Positions 42,358-50,001 of a DNA stretch of 64,000 nt are shown here, piece after piece. The notes below the pieces were generated by a model, which made no database searches, had not been told where the DNA came from, and saw only the letters and a list, made by a program, of their open reading frames with translations. The DNA is from Vulcanimicrobiota bacterium (GTDB lineage: Bacteria > Vulcanimicrobiota > Xenobia > Xenobiales > JADMJV01), in contig JAFKGI010000021.1 in NCBI GenBank assembly GCA_017307785.1, positions 1-64,000 on the forward strand. The letters run 5' to 3'. A program made the position numbers and the translations under genes. Every line of letters starts with the position of its first letter. The stretch's first letter is position 1.

Positions 42358-43808
42358 TGGCAGGCATAGGATTTAAGCTCCGCGCCTATACCCAGGAAGG
42401 TACCATCGGCGGTATTTTCCGAGGCTATTATCACGCCGCGCTGGTGGCCGCCGGTCCCTGGATTCTGACCGTGGTCAGTCTGGTGGTGGTGCAATACCTG
42501 ATGCGCGCCCAGGGCGATGAAACTCGTCTGTTCCTGGAGCTGATCATCTACGTCTACGCCTGGACGCTGATTACGACTGCTCCGATTCAGCTGGTGGTGA
42601 CACGCTACCTGGCCGACCAGTTGGACGCTCAAAGACTTTCCACCCACATGCCCACGCTGGTCTCGGTCACCCTGGTCAATGCTCTGGTGCACATGATCAT
42701 AGGTGGCGTCTTTATCTCTTTCATCAACATCAACTGGTTCATGCGCTTTTCGGCGGTAGCTCTGTTCGTGTTGGTGGCCCAGACATGGTTGGTCATGGCC
42801 TTTATCGGCGCCTTGCGTGCCTATCACCTGGTGGCCACTTCGTTTGTCTCGGGCACGGCCGTCAACCTCATTGCCGCCTATACACTGGGGCGCTACCTGA
42901 GCGTCAACGGCTACCTGATGGGGATGGTGGTCGGTCAATGCGCGGTGCTGGCGGTGGCGCTGGCTTCGCTGGCGCGCGAGTTCGAATTTGATATCTCGTT
43001 CAATTGGGATTGGCTCGAGTATTTCAAAATCTGCCCCCAGCTCCCGCTGGCCGGTTTTATCTACTACGCCTCGGTGTGGATGACCCTGATGTTCTACTGG
43101 TGGGGCCCGGAAGGCTACCTGATCCAGACCGAGATTCTCTACGCTTTCCCCACCATCGACCTGGCTTCGTTCTATGCGCAGATGACCATCATTCCGACCA
43201 TCACGGCCTTCTATGTGCATTGCGAAACTTCGTTTTACGAGGATTACCGCGGTTTCTACAACGCGATTCTGACCAAGAAGCCGCTGGAGTTCATTCAGCA
43301 GTCCCGCCAACGCCTCAAGAATCGCCTGCGCGATTCGCTCTTTGGCCTGTTCCTGATTCAGGTGGCGGTCACACTGGGAGCCCTGACTTTCGCGCCCCAA
43401 CTGCAGATTCTCTTGCAGTGGAATGACGGCGAGCGCTTTATGTTCCGCAACGTCTGCCTGGGCGCGGTGCCGCAGGTCTTGCTGCTCTTCTGCCAGGTGA
43501 TTTTGTTCTACTTCCAGCTGTATAAGGAAGCGCTCTGGTCCTCGGTGGTGACCTTCATCGGTTGTCTGGTGGGCGCTTTCATTACCCTCAAGTTCGGCCA
43601 GGACTATTACGGACTGGGTCTGCTGCTGGGCGCTTCGCTCGGCTGCCTGGTGGGCTATTGGAAGCTCTTCGGGCAAATTGACCAGCTTGAGTATCTGACC
43701 TTCAGCAAGCAGCCGATGGCGGAAGGCATTCCCTTCGATCGCGAGATGATGACCCCGGAAGGCTATCTGGGCAAGACCATTCTGCGCGACGGCAAGATGA
43801 TTTCGTAG
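42357..43808 (+). CDS. pelG: Pel exopolysaccharide membrane transporter PelG
   Basis: The product has 483 aa with about 12 transmembrane helices. The N-terminal AGIGFKLRAYTQEG and GYYHAALVAAGPWILTV is the typical PelG opening, and the fold is of the MOP/MATE flippase type. Pel polymer made by PelF is thought to pass through PelG at the inner membrane, with PelD and PelE as partners. A central soluble loop (about 290-330, CHCETSFYEDYRGFYNAIL-like) matches the family. The ATG overlaps the pelF stop by one base. Length and order fit a functional copy. Confidence 0.93.
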   Translation: MAGIGFKLRAYTQEGTIGGIFRGYYHAALVAAGPWILTVVSLVVVQYLMRAQGDETRLFLELIIYVYAWTLITTAPIQLVVTRYLADQLDAQRLSTHMPTLVSVTLVNALVHMIIGGVFISFININWFMRFSAVALFVLVAQTWLVMAFIGALRAYHLVATSFVSGTAVNLIAAYTLGRYLSVNGYLMGMVVGQCAVLAVALASLAREFEFDISFNWDWLEYFKICPQLPLAGFIYYASVWMTLMFYWWGPEGYLIQTEILYAFPTIDLASFYAQMTIIPTITAFYVHCETSFYEDYRGFYNAILTKKPLEFIQQSRQRLKNRLRDSLFGLFLIQVAVTLGALTFAPQLQILLQWNDGERFMFRNVCLGAVPQVLLLFCQVILFYFQLYKEALWSSVVTFIGCLVGAFITLKFGQDYYGLGLLLGASLGCLVGYWKLFGQIDQLEYLTFSKQPMAEGIPFDREMMTPEGYLGKTILRDGKMIS

Positions 43809-43839
43809 CAACCAACGTGATGAGGAAGAGGCAAAAACG

Positions 43840-45180
43840 GTGACGACGAGACTCAACAATCTGGGCTCGATTTTGGGCAGCTTCGTAGTGATGTGCCTGT
43901 TCGGTGTAGCCCTGGCCCACAACTTTGCCTTCATCGGCTACAAGTTGCACCCGTTCCTGCTGTGCATCGCCGCCGCCGCCATCGGTTACGGCCTGATTGA
44001 AGCGCTCTTCGCCTTTGTGGTGGCGGTGGCCATCTACTTCCTGGGCCTGCTGGTCTACAACCACGATATGTTGCCGGCGGCCGACCCGCACGTTTACATC
44101 ATTTTCTCTTTCGTCGTCACGGCCGTGGTGCTGGGAATGGTGCAAAACAGCCGCTTTCGCCAGCTGTTGCAGACCCGCTCGGAGCTGGAGGAAGTGCGCA
44201 ACGAAAGTGAACGCTTGCGCCAGCGTCTCCAGGTTGTCAACACGGCCAATCAGAAGCTCAACGAGCGCATCCTGGGTGAGGTCACGACCGTTCAGTCGTT
44301 CGCCGATATCGCCCGGCGTCTCTCGGTGCTGGAAGAAAAGGACCTCTACGCCGCCCTGTGCGACCTGATGGTCGACTTCGTTCACGCCCAGGAAGCATCC
44401 GTCTACATGCTGCAAGGCGAGCGACTCACGCTCAAGGCCGAGAAGGGATGGGAGAACGTGCCCCAGGAAGCACGCACTTTGGTGCGCGACCGGGATCTGC
44501 TCTGGTCGGCCCTGGACCAGCGTAAGGTGGTCACGCCCCTGGACCTGGAGAAGATGCCGGGTCAGACCGTGATGGACGCCGCTCGGCGCCACAACCGCTT
44601 GATCTGTGCCCCCATCTTTCATCCCCAGAGCGGTGAGGCCACCGGCGTGTTGTCGGTGGACCGCCTGCCTTTCGCTCACCTTCACGGCAATACGCTGGGA
44701 ATGCTGGGCGTGATCGCCAAGTGGGCCGGCGATAGCCTTTTCAACGCCAGCTCCTTCCAGGAACTGTCGCGCCAACTGGTCAGCGATGAACTCATCCCTG
44801 GCTGCATTCCCCCCATTCTAGTCCAGGATCGTTTCCAGCAAAAACCGGGTCAGGGTTTGGTGGTTTGCCAGCTGCAGGGCCTGAAATCTCTGGAGTATGC
44901 CGACCAGGTCTGGTTCCGCAAGACCCTTAGCGCGGTCTTCCAGCCGCTGGCCCAGAACGGAGCCAACATCGGTCGAGCGGGCGAAGAAGCCTACGCGGTG
45001 TTGTTGCCGTCCGGTGGCCAGGCGGCGGGAGTGGCCGAGCAGGTGGTGGGTGCGTTGCGCTCCAAGGTGCAGGGCCACCCGCAGGCCTCACGGGTCAGCA
45101 TTTTCGTCGGTTCCTCCGCCGCCGCGGACAGTTATGAAAACGCCTGGCAGCAGGCGCTCAAAAGCGCGCAGCGCTGTTAA
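43840..45180 (+). CDS. pelD: PelD-like protein: four-helix membrane domain, GAF and degenerate GGDEF
   Basis: A GTG start at 43840 follows GAGGAAGAGG. The 446-aa product has four transmembrane helices (about 8-102), a coiled coil (108-140), a GAF domain (about 150-300) and a C-terminal degenerate GGDEF domain. The layout is exactly that of PelD, whose GGDEF-like domain binds c-di-GMP through an RxxD I-site to activate Pel synthesis. Here the signature reads RAGEEA where GGDEF would be, and the position of the RxxD (five residues before) reads AQNG, so the I-site looks lost. Tandem PilZ genes nearby may take over this role. Confidence 0.8.
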   Translation: MTTRLNNLGSILGSFVVMCLFGVALAHNFAFIGYKLHPFLLCIAAAAIGYGLIEALFAFVVAVAIYFLGLLVYNHDMLPAADPHVYIIFSFVVTAVVLGMVQNSRFRQLLQTRSELEEVRNESERLRQRLQVVNTANQKLNERILGEVTTVQSFADIARRLSVLEEKDLYAALCDLMVDFVHAQEASVYMLQGERLTLKAEKGWENVPQEARTLVRDRDLLWSALDQRKVVTPLDLEKMPGQTVMDAARRHNRLICAPIFHPQSGEATGVLSVDRLPFAHLHGNTLGMLGVIAKWAGDSLFNASSFQELSRQLVSDELIPGCIPPILVQDRFQQKPGQGLVVCQLQGLKSLEYADQVWFRKTLSAVFQPLAQNGANIGRAGEEAYAVLLPSGGQAAGVAEQVVGALRSKVQGHPQASRVSIFVGSSAAADSYENAWQQALKSAQRC

Positions 45181-45189
45181 GGAAGAGCA

Positions 45190-45954
45190 ATGTTCAAGAG
45201 CCTCATCGATGGAATCAAGTCCTTCATCGGGATGAATCAGCCGACCGGCGACGAGGTGCGCGACCGTGCCCGCGTGCTGTGCCGCTATCCGGTCGACTGC
45301 TCTACCGGTCCCGGTGAAGTTCCTTTCCGGGCCCAGGTGGTCGACGTGAGCCGCAGCGGTATGCGTCTGGAGGGCGTTGGCAACGTCGCCAAAGGGGCCA
45401 AGCTTTACATCGCCTACGTCAGTTACCCGGGGGCCGAGCCGCTGGCCAACAACGAACCCGTCGAAGTGGAAGTGATGTGGTCCCGCAAGCGTCCGCACGA
45501 CGGCGAGCGGGTGGCGGGAGTCCGCTACGCCAGCCCTGAGCAGGTCAGCCGGAGCTGGGTCAACCACGTGCTGGAAGAAGTCGGCTTGAGCGTCGAGCGC
45601 ACCGGTTCCCAGCGGCGCAAGCACATCCGCCTGGCCACCGCTCTGCGCGCCGAGTTACGCGACAATCAGACCGGTCAGCACATCGCCGAAGGCAAAGTGG
45701 CCAACCTGTCGGTGGGCGGCACCCTGGTCCAGACCGAACAACAGGTCGAAGAAGGCTCCCAGGTGCTGGTACTGGTCTCCCCCTACAATAACTTTCCCAT
45801 CTTCTCGGTCCCGGCCAAAGTTATGTCGGTCCGCTATGACCCCGACGAAGGCCAGACCTTCGTCTCCCTGCAGTTCATCAACGTCAACGCCCGCCAACTC
45901 AAAACCCTCAAACGCTTCATGTTCAACCTCCTCAAAGGCCGCTCCATCGGGTAA
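45190..45954 (+). CDS. Tandem PilZ-domain protein
   Basis: The product has 254 aa and two PilZ domains, each with both c-di-GMP motifs: first RVLCR with DVSRSG, second RKHIR with NLSVGG. ATG 45190 is preceded by GGAAGAG, 9 bp after the PelD-like stop, so it closes the Pel-type operon. Tandem PilZ proteins can act as c-di-GMP effectors that contact a partner. Since the PelD-like subunit has no visible I-site, this protein is the best candidate in the operon for coupling c-di-GMP to polymer production. No membrane segment is present. Confidence 0.85.
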   Translation: MFKSLIDGIKSFIGMNQPTGDEVRDRARVLCRYPVDCSTGPGEVPFRAQVVDVSRSGMRLEGVGNVAKGAKLYIAYVSYPGAEPLANNEPVEVEVMWSRKRPHDGERVAGVRYASPEQVSRSWVNHVLEEVGLSVERTGSQRRKHIRLATALRAELRDNQTGQHIAEGKVANLSVGGTLVQTEQQVEEGSQVLVLVSPYNNFPIFSVPAKVMSVRYDPDEGQTFVSLQFINVNARQLKTLKRFMFNLLKGRSIG

Positions 45955-45986
45955 AGGAGAGAGGGGGAGGGTTGGAGAGAGGGAGA

Positions 45987-46007
45987 GACTTGCGCTAAAA
46001 GCAAGTC
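45987..46007. terminator. Bidirectional hairpin between convergent genes
   Basis: GACTTGC (45987-45993) pairs with GCAAGTC (46001-46007) over a 7-base loop, and Gly-type purine/pyrimidine runs (GAGAGGGAGA and CCCTCTCC) extend the stem imperfectly on both sides. It sits between the ends of the tandem PilZ gene and the opposing HD-GYP gene. Confidence 0.55.
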
Positions 46008-46036
46008 CCTCTCCACCTCACCCAATTCTCCCTACC

Positions 46037-47413
46037 TCACCCAAAAGGGTTGCCGAGTTCGGGGTAGCGGCGTTCCAGGACGCGGCCGAATGCGTCGGCG
46101 AGTTGGGGGTCGAAGTGGGTGCCTCGGCCTTCCATGAGGATGGCGCGCACTTTCTCCACCGGTAGCGAGGCTTTGTAAGGGCGCTCGGCGTGGAGGGCGT
46201 CGAAGACGTCGGCGACGGCGATAATGCGGGCACCCAGGGGGATTTGCTCGCCCACCAGTCCGTCGGGATAGCCCTTACCGTCCCAGCGTTCGTGATGTCC
46301 CCGGATGACCGGACAAAGATGACGCAGGGATTCGATGGGCTGAATCATCTGCTCTCCCAGGACCGGGTGCAGCTTCATGAGCTCGTATTCTTCCTCGCTC
46401 AGCTTGCCCGGCTTGTAGAGAATCTCGTTAGGAATGCGGGTCTTGCCGATATCGTGCAGCAGTCCGGCCTGGTGCAGATCCTGGCCGGACAACCACTCTC
46501 CCATTTTCTCGAGCTTCTCGGGCGGGGCCCCGTCCAGCATTAAAGCCATTTCCCCGAGGTCTTTGAAAGCTACGCCTTGCTCGACGTCCTGGCGAGTTTG
46601 TTCATCCAGTCCGACTTCGTCCGCCAGGTCCATGGCCAGCTCGAGCACTCGAGCGGAGTGGGCGGCCGTAAATTCGCCGCCCAGCTTCAGCACCAGGCTC
46701 ATGAAAAGAACCGCCTGGTCTCGGCCCAACTGAGAACGAGACTCCAATTTGTAGGCCTTTTTCAGCAGCGATTCGATGCTGTGGCCGGCGTGCGCCATGG
46801 CGAACTCGGCCAATTTACTGCCGGTCGGCAAGGTGAGTTTTTCGGGGGTCAGCTTTTGCGGCTGCAGCTTGAGCTCACCGTTGGCCTGGTCCAGGATCGG
46901 CGAGTGCACCGGAGATTGGCCGGTGACCACTCGACCATTGGCCAGACGAGACTCCGGCGAGCTGCGCAACTGCACTTTCTGCTCGGTCTGATTTTGGGTG
47001 GTGCTTCGGCCTTCCGGGGACTGCGTGCGCGCCTGGGCTTCGGTGCGGCGTTCACTACCGGGCGAGGGGCCTGAAGGAATTCGGCCCGAGAACAGGCGGA
47101 CGTCCAGCCGAGAGAAGTTGGCGTTGTCGCTACCGCTGGCGCGAGCGCGCGAGTCGCCGCCCTTGTTCAGGTTGCGCTCGGGCTCGGAAGCGGGCTTTTG
47201 CGGGAGCTCGCGACTGGTCTGCGGCTGCGGGCTGTCCAACAGGCTCGACCAGACCACCCGCAACTGACGCAGCGAAGTCAGCTGGGCATTGTTCCCGGAG
47301 GAGAGAGGGAGGTTGCCCGCCGATTCGCCGCGCAGGTTGGCGGCGGCCTCACTGGGACGCATTCCGGCCCCGGGCAGGTTGGACCGTCGGGGCAGAGATT
47401 GGAAGTCAAACAC
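46037..47413 (-). CDS. HD-GYP domain c-di-GMP phosphodiesterase
   Basis: The product has 458 aa and starts at GTG 47413. The N-terminal 200 residues are Ser/Pro/Gln-rich and unstructured-looking. The HD-GYP domain (about 205-445) shows HDIGK near 319 and HHERWDGKGYPDG near 372-384, so metal ligands and the GYP signature are intact and hydrolysis of c-di-GMP is expected. There is no membrane segment or receiver. It follows the second tandem PilZ gene by 17 bp. It opposes the Pel-type operon and may lower c-di-GMP there, though direct regulation is inferred. Confidence 0.88.
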   Translation of the reverse strand: MFDFQSLPRRSNLPGAGMRPSEAAANLRGESAGNLPLSSGNNAQLTSLRQLRVVWSSLLDSPQPQTSRELPQKPASEPERNLNKGGDSRARASGSDNANFSRLDVRLFSGRIPSGPSPGSERRTEAQARTQSPEGRSTTQNQTEQKVQLRSSPESRLANGRVVTGQSPVHSPILDQANGELKLQPQKLTPEKLTLPTGSKLAEFAMAHAGHSIESLLKKAYKLESRSQLGRDQAVLFMSLVLKLGGEFTAAHSARVLELAMDLADEVGLDEQTRQDVEQGVAFKDLGEMALMLDGAPPEKLEKMGEWLSGQDLHQAGLLHDIGKTRIPNEILYKPGKLSEEEYELMKLHPVLGEQMIQPIESLRHLCPVIRGHHERWDGKGYPDGLVGEQIPLGARIIAVADVFDALHAERPYKASLPVEKVRAILMEGRGTHFDPQLADAFGRVLERRYPELGNPFG

Positions 47414-47430
47414 GCTCCGTCAGTATACCA

Positions 47431-48669
47431 TTAACTGAGATAGTCTCGGTCCAGCGGCGGTACGTCCTCGTCGCCGGGTCCCGAATCGTCGTAGCGTTGA
47501 CTATCTTGCGGCTGGTTTCGGCGCTTGGAGGACACGGGCAAGGTCCGAGCGGCCCACAGTGATGTGGAACGCAGTTCATAGCTCCTGGTATTGAGTTGTC
47601 CCTGGCGGCCGATGCGCTCGCTCAGCATCGGCTCCGGGGGAGGAGGCAATGGGGGAGGGGGAGCGGGCGGTTCGGCCGGTGGCGGTGGTGGGTGTGGGAC
47701 CCGCCGAGCCACGCCAAATTCGATCGGAGCTCCGAGCGGCAAGGGAGCTCCTGGCCGAAACTGCAACTGGTCCGGTCCCGGGGTATAGTGCGGTTCGGGT
47801 TCCGGCTCGGGAGGTTTGGGCGGCGGAGCCGGCACGTTGATTCGGCTCAGGCGCTCAAAGAGAGACTCTTCCTCTTCCTCGGCCAGATCGACCTCGGGGT
47901 CCTCCGAGACCAGAGCTTCTTGCTCCAGTTCTTGCAGCAGCGTCAACATCAAGCTGCGCAACCGGGAATGATTGCGGTTTTCTCCCGGAAAGAACTGCAC
48001 GTGATGCAGAAATTGGCCGAATTCCGGACTGGGAATGTGGCTGAGCACACGACCCGAGAGAAAGATGCTGGCTTCCTGGTCGCTGGGGCCAAGTCCGAGC
48101 TTGACCACTTCCTCCCGGTTGATGTGGCGCTCCATCTGCAACAGACAGCCGCCTGTGCTGATGTTGACACAAATGCCGCGACCTAGCGAAATGCTGTGCG
48201 AGTCCCAGACCTGCACGAAGAGGTTGGCCGGAATGCGTCGAGAGCGTCTCTTGACCTGTTCCGGGTCCAAATGGCGCAAGGCCAGCTGGATCCAGGAATG
48301 GGCCAGATTCTCGTCGCTGTCATTGTATTCCAGGCCTACTTCATATTCTGGGCGGCGCGGACGAACCCAGGCCACCCGGCAGATCAGACGTTGGCGTCCT
48401 ACCAGCCCGGACTGATCGGGAGCGGAAATTCTCAGCGTCTCGTCGGTCTCCACGAAGGTCTTGAGCAAAATGCGCATGCCGGTCGAGGAGATGTCGAGCA
48501 GTTCGCCTTCGACTTCCTCGTCCCCTAATTTGCAGAGAATGGGCACGCGCAAGCGCAGACGAGCGGCCTGCCGGCGATTGTCCAGGCTGATGTTGGGCCG
48601 TCCCAAGAGGACGGCTTTCACCAGCGAGAAAAGTTCACCGAGCCTCTTTGAGGCCTGTCTTGCCACCAT
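47431..48669 (-). CDS. Tandem PilZ protein with proline-rich C-terminal tail
   Basis: The product has 412 aa from ATG 48669. Two PilZ domains with intact motifs: RLRLR with DISSTG (about 30-150), and RRSRR with NISTGG (165-270). The tail (about 290-412) is acidic, then Pro-rich, including a run of consecutive Pro residues in short P-rich blocks. There is no membrane anchor. It leads a two-gene unit with the HD-GYP gene. Together with the gene at 45190 and the small PilZ gene this makes five PilZ domains within 10 kb. The Pro-rich tail could bind a partner. Confidence 0.84.
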   Translation of the reverse strand: MVARQASKRLGELFSLVKAVLLGRPNISLDNRRQAARLRLRVPILCKLGDEEVEGELLDISSTGMRILLKTFVETDETLRISAPDQSGLVGRQRLICRVAWVRPRRPEYEVGLEYNDSDENLAHSWIQLALRHLDPEQVKRRSRRIPANLFVQVWDSHSISLGRGICVNISTGGCLLQMERHINREEVVKLGLGPSDQEASIFLSGRVLSHIPSPEFGQFLHHVQFFPGENRNHSRLRSLMLTLLQELEQEALVSEDPEVDLAEEEEESLFERLSRINVPAPPPKPPEPEPEPHYTPGPDQLQFRPGAPLPLGAPIEFGVARRVPHPPPPPAEPPAPPPPLPPPPEPMLSERIGRQGQLNTRSYELRSTSLWAARTLPVSSKRRNQPQDSQRYDDSGPGDEDVPPLDRDYLS

Positions 48670-48723
48670 AGCTTTGAGCCTTTCTGCAAGGCCTTTACGA
48701 CCCCTTGCAAGAAACCTCGCGCT

Positions 48724-50001
48724 ATGCAGGACGTGCTCATCGTCGGGGCGGGGAGTCGGGGTCTCACGGTCTACGCCGATTACATTGCGCGCCATCCCGA
48801 CCAGTTTCGCCTGGTGGGGGTGGCTGAGCCCCGGGCCTACTATCGCGAGGAGACGGCCCGGCGACACCGGCTGGCACCTGAGCGCTGCTGGAGCGATTGG
48901 CGAGAACTCTTGGAGCAGCCGCAACTGGCTCCGGCCGTGATTCTGGCCACTCAAGACCGCGACCATGTGGAGCCGGCCCTTGCGCTCATGGAGCGGGGCT
49001 ACGATTTGCTGCTGGAAAAGCCCATGGCACCTGACCTGGAACAATGCCGGCAGTTGCAGCAGGCCAGCCGGCGCCACCAGCGATTGATGGTCGTGGCCCA
49101 CGTGCTACGCTATACCCCTTATTTTAAACAACTGAAGTCTCTGGTGAATTCGGGTGTTCTAGGTCAGTTGGTCACGCTGCGCCACTTCGAACCGGTGCTC
49201 TTCTGGCATCAGGCGCATTCTTTCGTGCGCGGCAACTGGCGAAAAACGGCCGACTCCGCTCCCATGATCCTGGCCAAATCCTGTCACGACCTGGATATGC
49301 TGTGCTATTTAGTGGACCGAGAGCCGGTTCGGGTTGCCAGTCTGGGGGGGCTGAGTCATTTTTCCCGTGAGCATCAGCCGGCTGGAGCCAGCGACCGTTG
49401 CTCGGATTGTCTTTATCGCGAGCAGGGCTGCCCCTATTCCGCTCCTCGCTTCTACTTGAATTTGCAACGGAGCGGAGCGCTGGGATGGCCGCTGGATACG
49501 ATCACTTCCGACACCAGCGAGGCCGGTGTGCTGGAAGCGCTGGCCTCGGGACCTTATGGCCGTTGCGTCTACGCCTGTGATAACGATGTCGTCGATCATC
49601 AGGTGGTGGCGGTCGAGTTTGCCGGGGGCATCAGCGCTACTTTCACGATGACGGCCTTTGCCAAGGAACGCCTGCGCGAAACCGAACTGCTGGGAAGTCA
49701 TGCCCAACTGAGCGGCGACGGCTATAAAATCACGCTGCGCCCCTTTGGAGACCTGCCCGCCCCGTTACCGGACCAACGGGGCCAGACCCAGGCGAATGGG
49801 GATATCGTTTGGGATTTTTCCCACGTCCCCAACCACGGGCACAGCGGCGGTGACGATGGCTTGATGGACTTCTTTTCTGAGTGCCTGCAAGACCGTGAGA
49901 AGGCCCTTCAGTCGAGACTGTCCGAGGAGACTCTGCGGGGTCACGCCCTGTGCTTTGCCGCCGAACAGGCTCGGCTGGAAAACCGGCTGCTGACGTTCTG
50001 A
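48724..50001 (+). CDS. Gfo/Idh/MocA family NAD(P)-dependent oxidoreductase
   Basis: The product has 425 aa. A Rossmann start VLIVGAGSRGLTVYAD, the EKPMA motif near residue 100 (Lys for catalysis/NAD), and HDLDMLCYL near 190 (His for sugar binding) define the family. A CSDCLYREQGCPYSA stretch near 240 gives a Cys-rich loop common in one subgroup. Such enzymes oxidise or epimerise sugar derivatives, often feeding surface polysaccharides. Its stop overlaps the start of the GH114-like gene by one base (TGATG), so the two are co-expressed. Its substrate is unknown. Confidence 0.85.
   Translation: MQDVLIVGAGSRGLTVYADYIARHPDQFRLVGVAEPRAYYREETARRHRLAPERCWSDWRELLEQPQLAPAVILATQDRDHVEPALALMERGYDLLLEKPMAPDLEQCRQLQQASRRHQRLMVVAHVLRYTPYFKQLKSLVNSGVLGQLVTLRHFEPVLFWHQAHSFVRGNWRKTADSAPMILAKSCHDLDMLCYLVDREPVRVASLGGLSHFSREHQPAGASDRCSDCLYREQGCPYSAPRFYLNLQRSGALGWPLDTITSDTSEAGVLEALASGPYGRCVYACDNDVVDHQVVAVEFAGGISATFTMTAFAKERLRETELLGSHAQLSGDGYKITLRPFGDLPAPLPDQRGQTQANGDIVWDFSHVPNHGHSGGDDGLMDFFSECLQDREKALQSRLSEETLRGHALCFAAEQARLENRLLTF

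Noticed and set aside
40783..43934. Long minus-strand frames opposite pelF and pelG (513 and 543 codons)
   Set aside because: pelF and pelG are clearly real, with motifs and overlapping starts. The antisense products are His/Gln-rich without domains.
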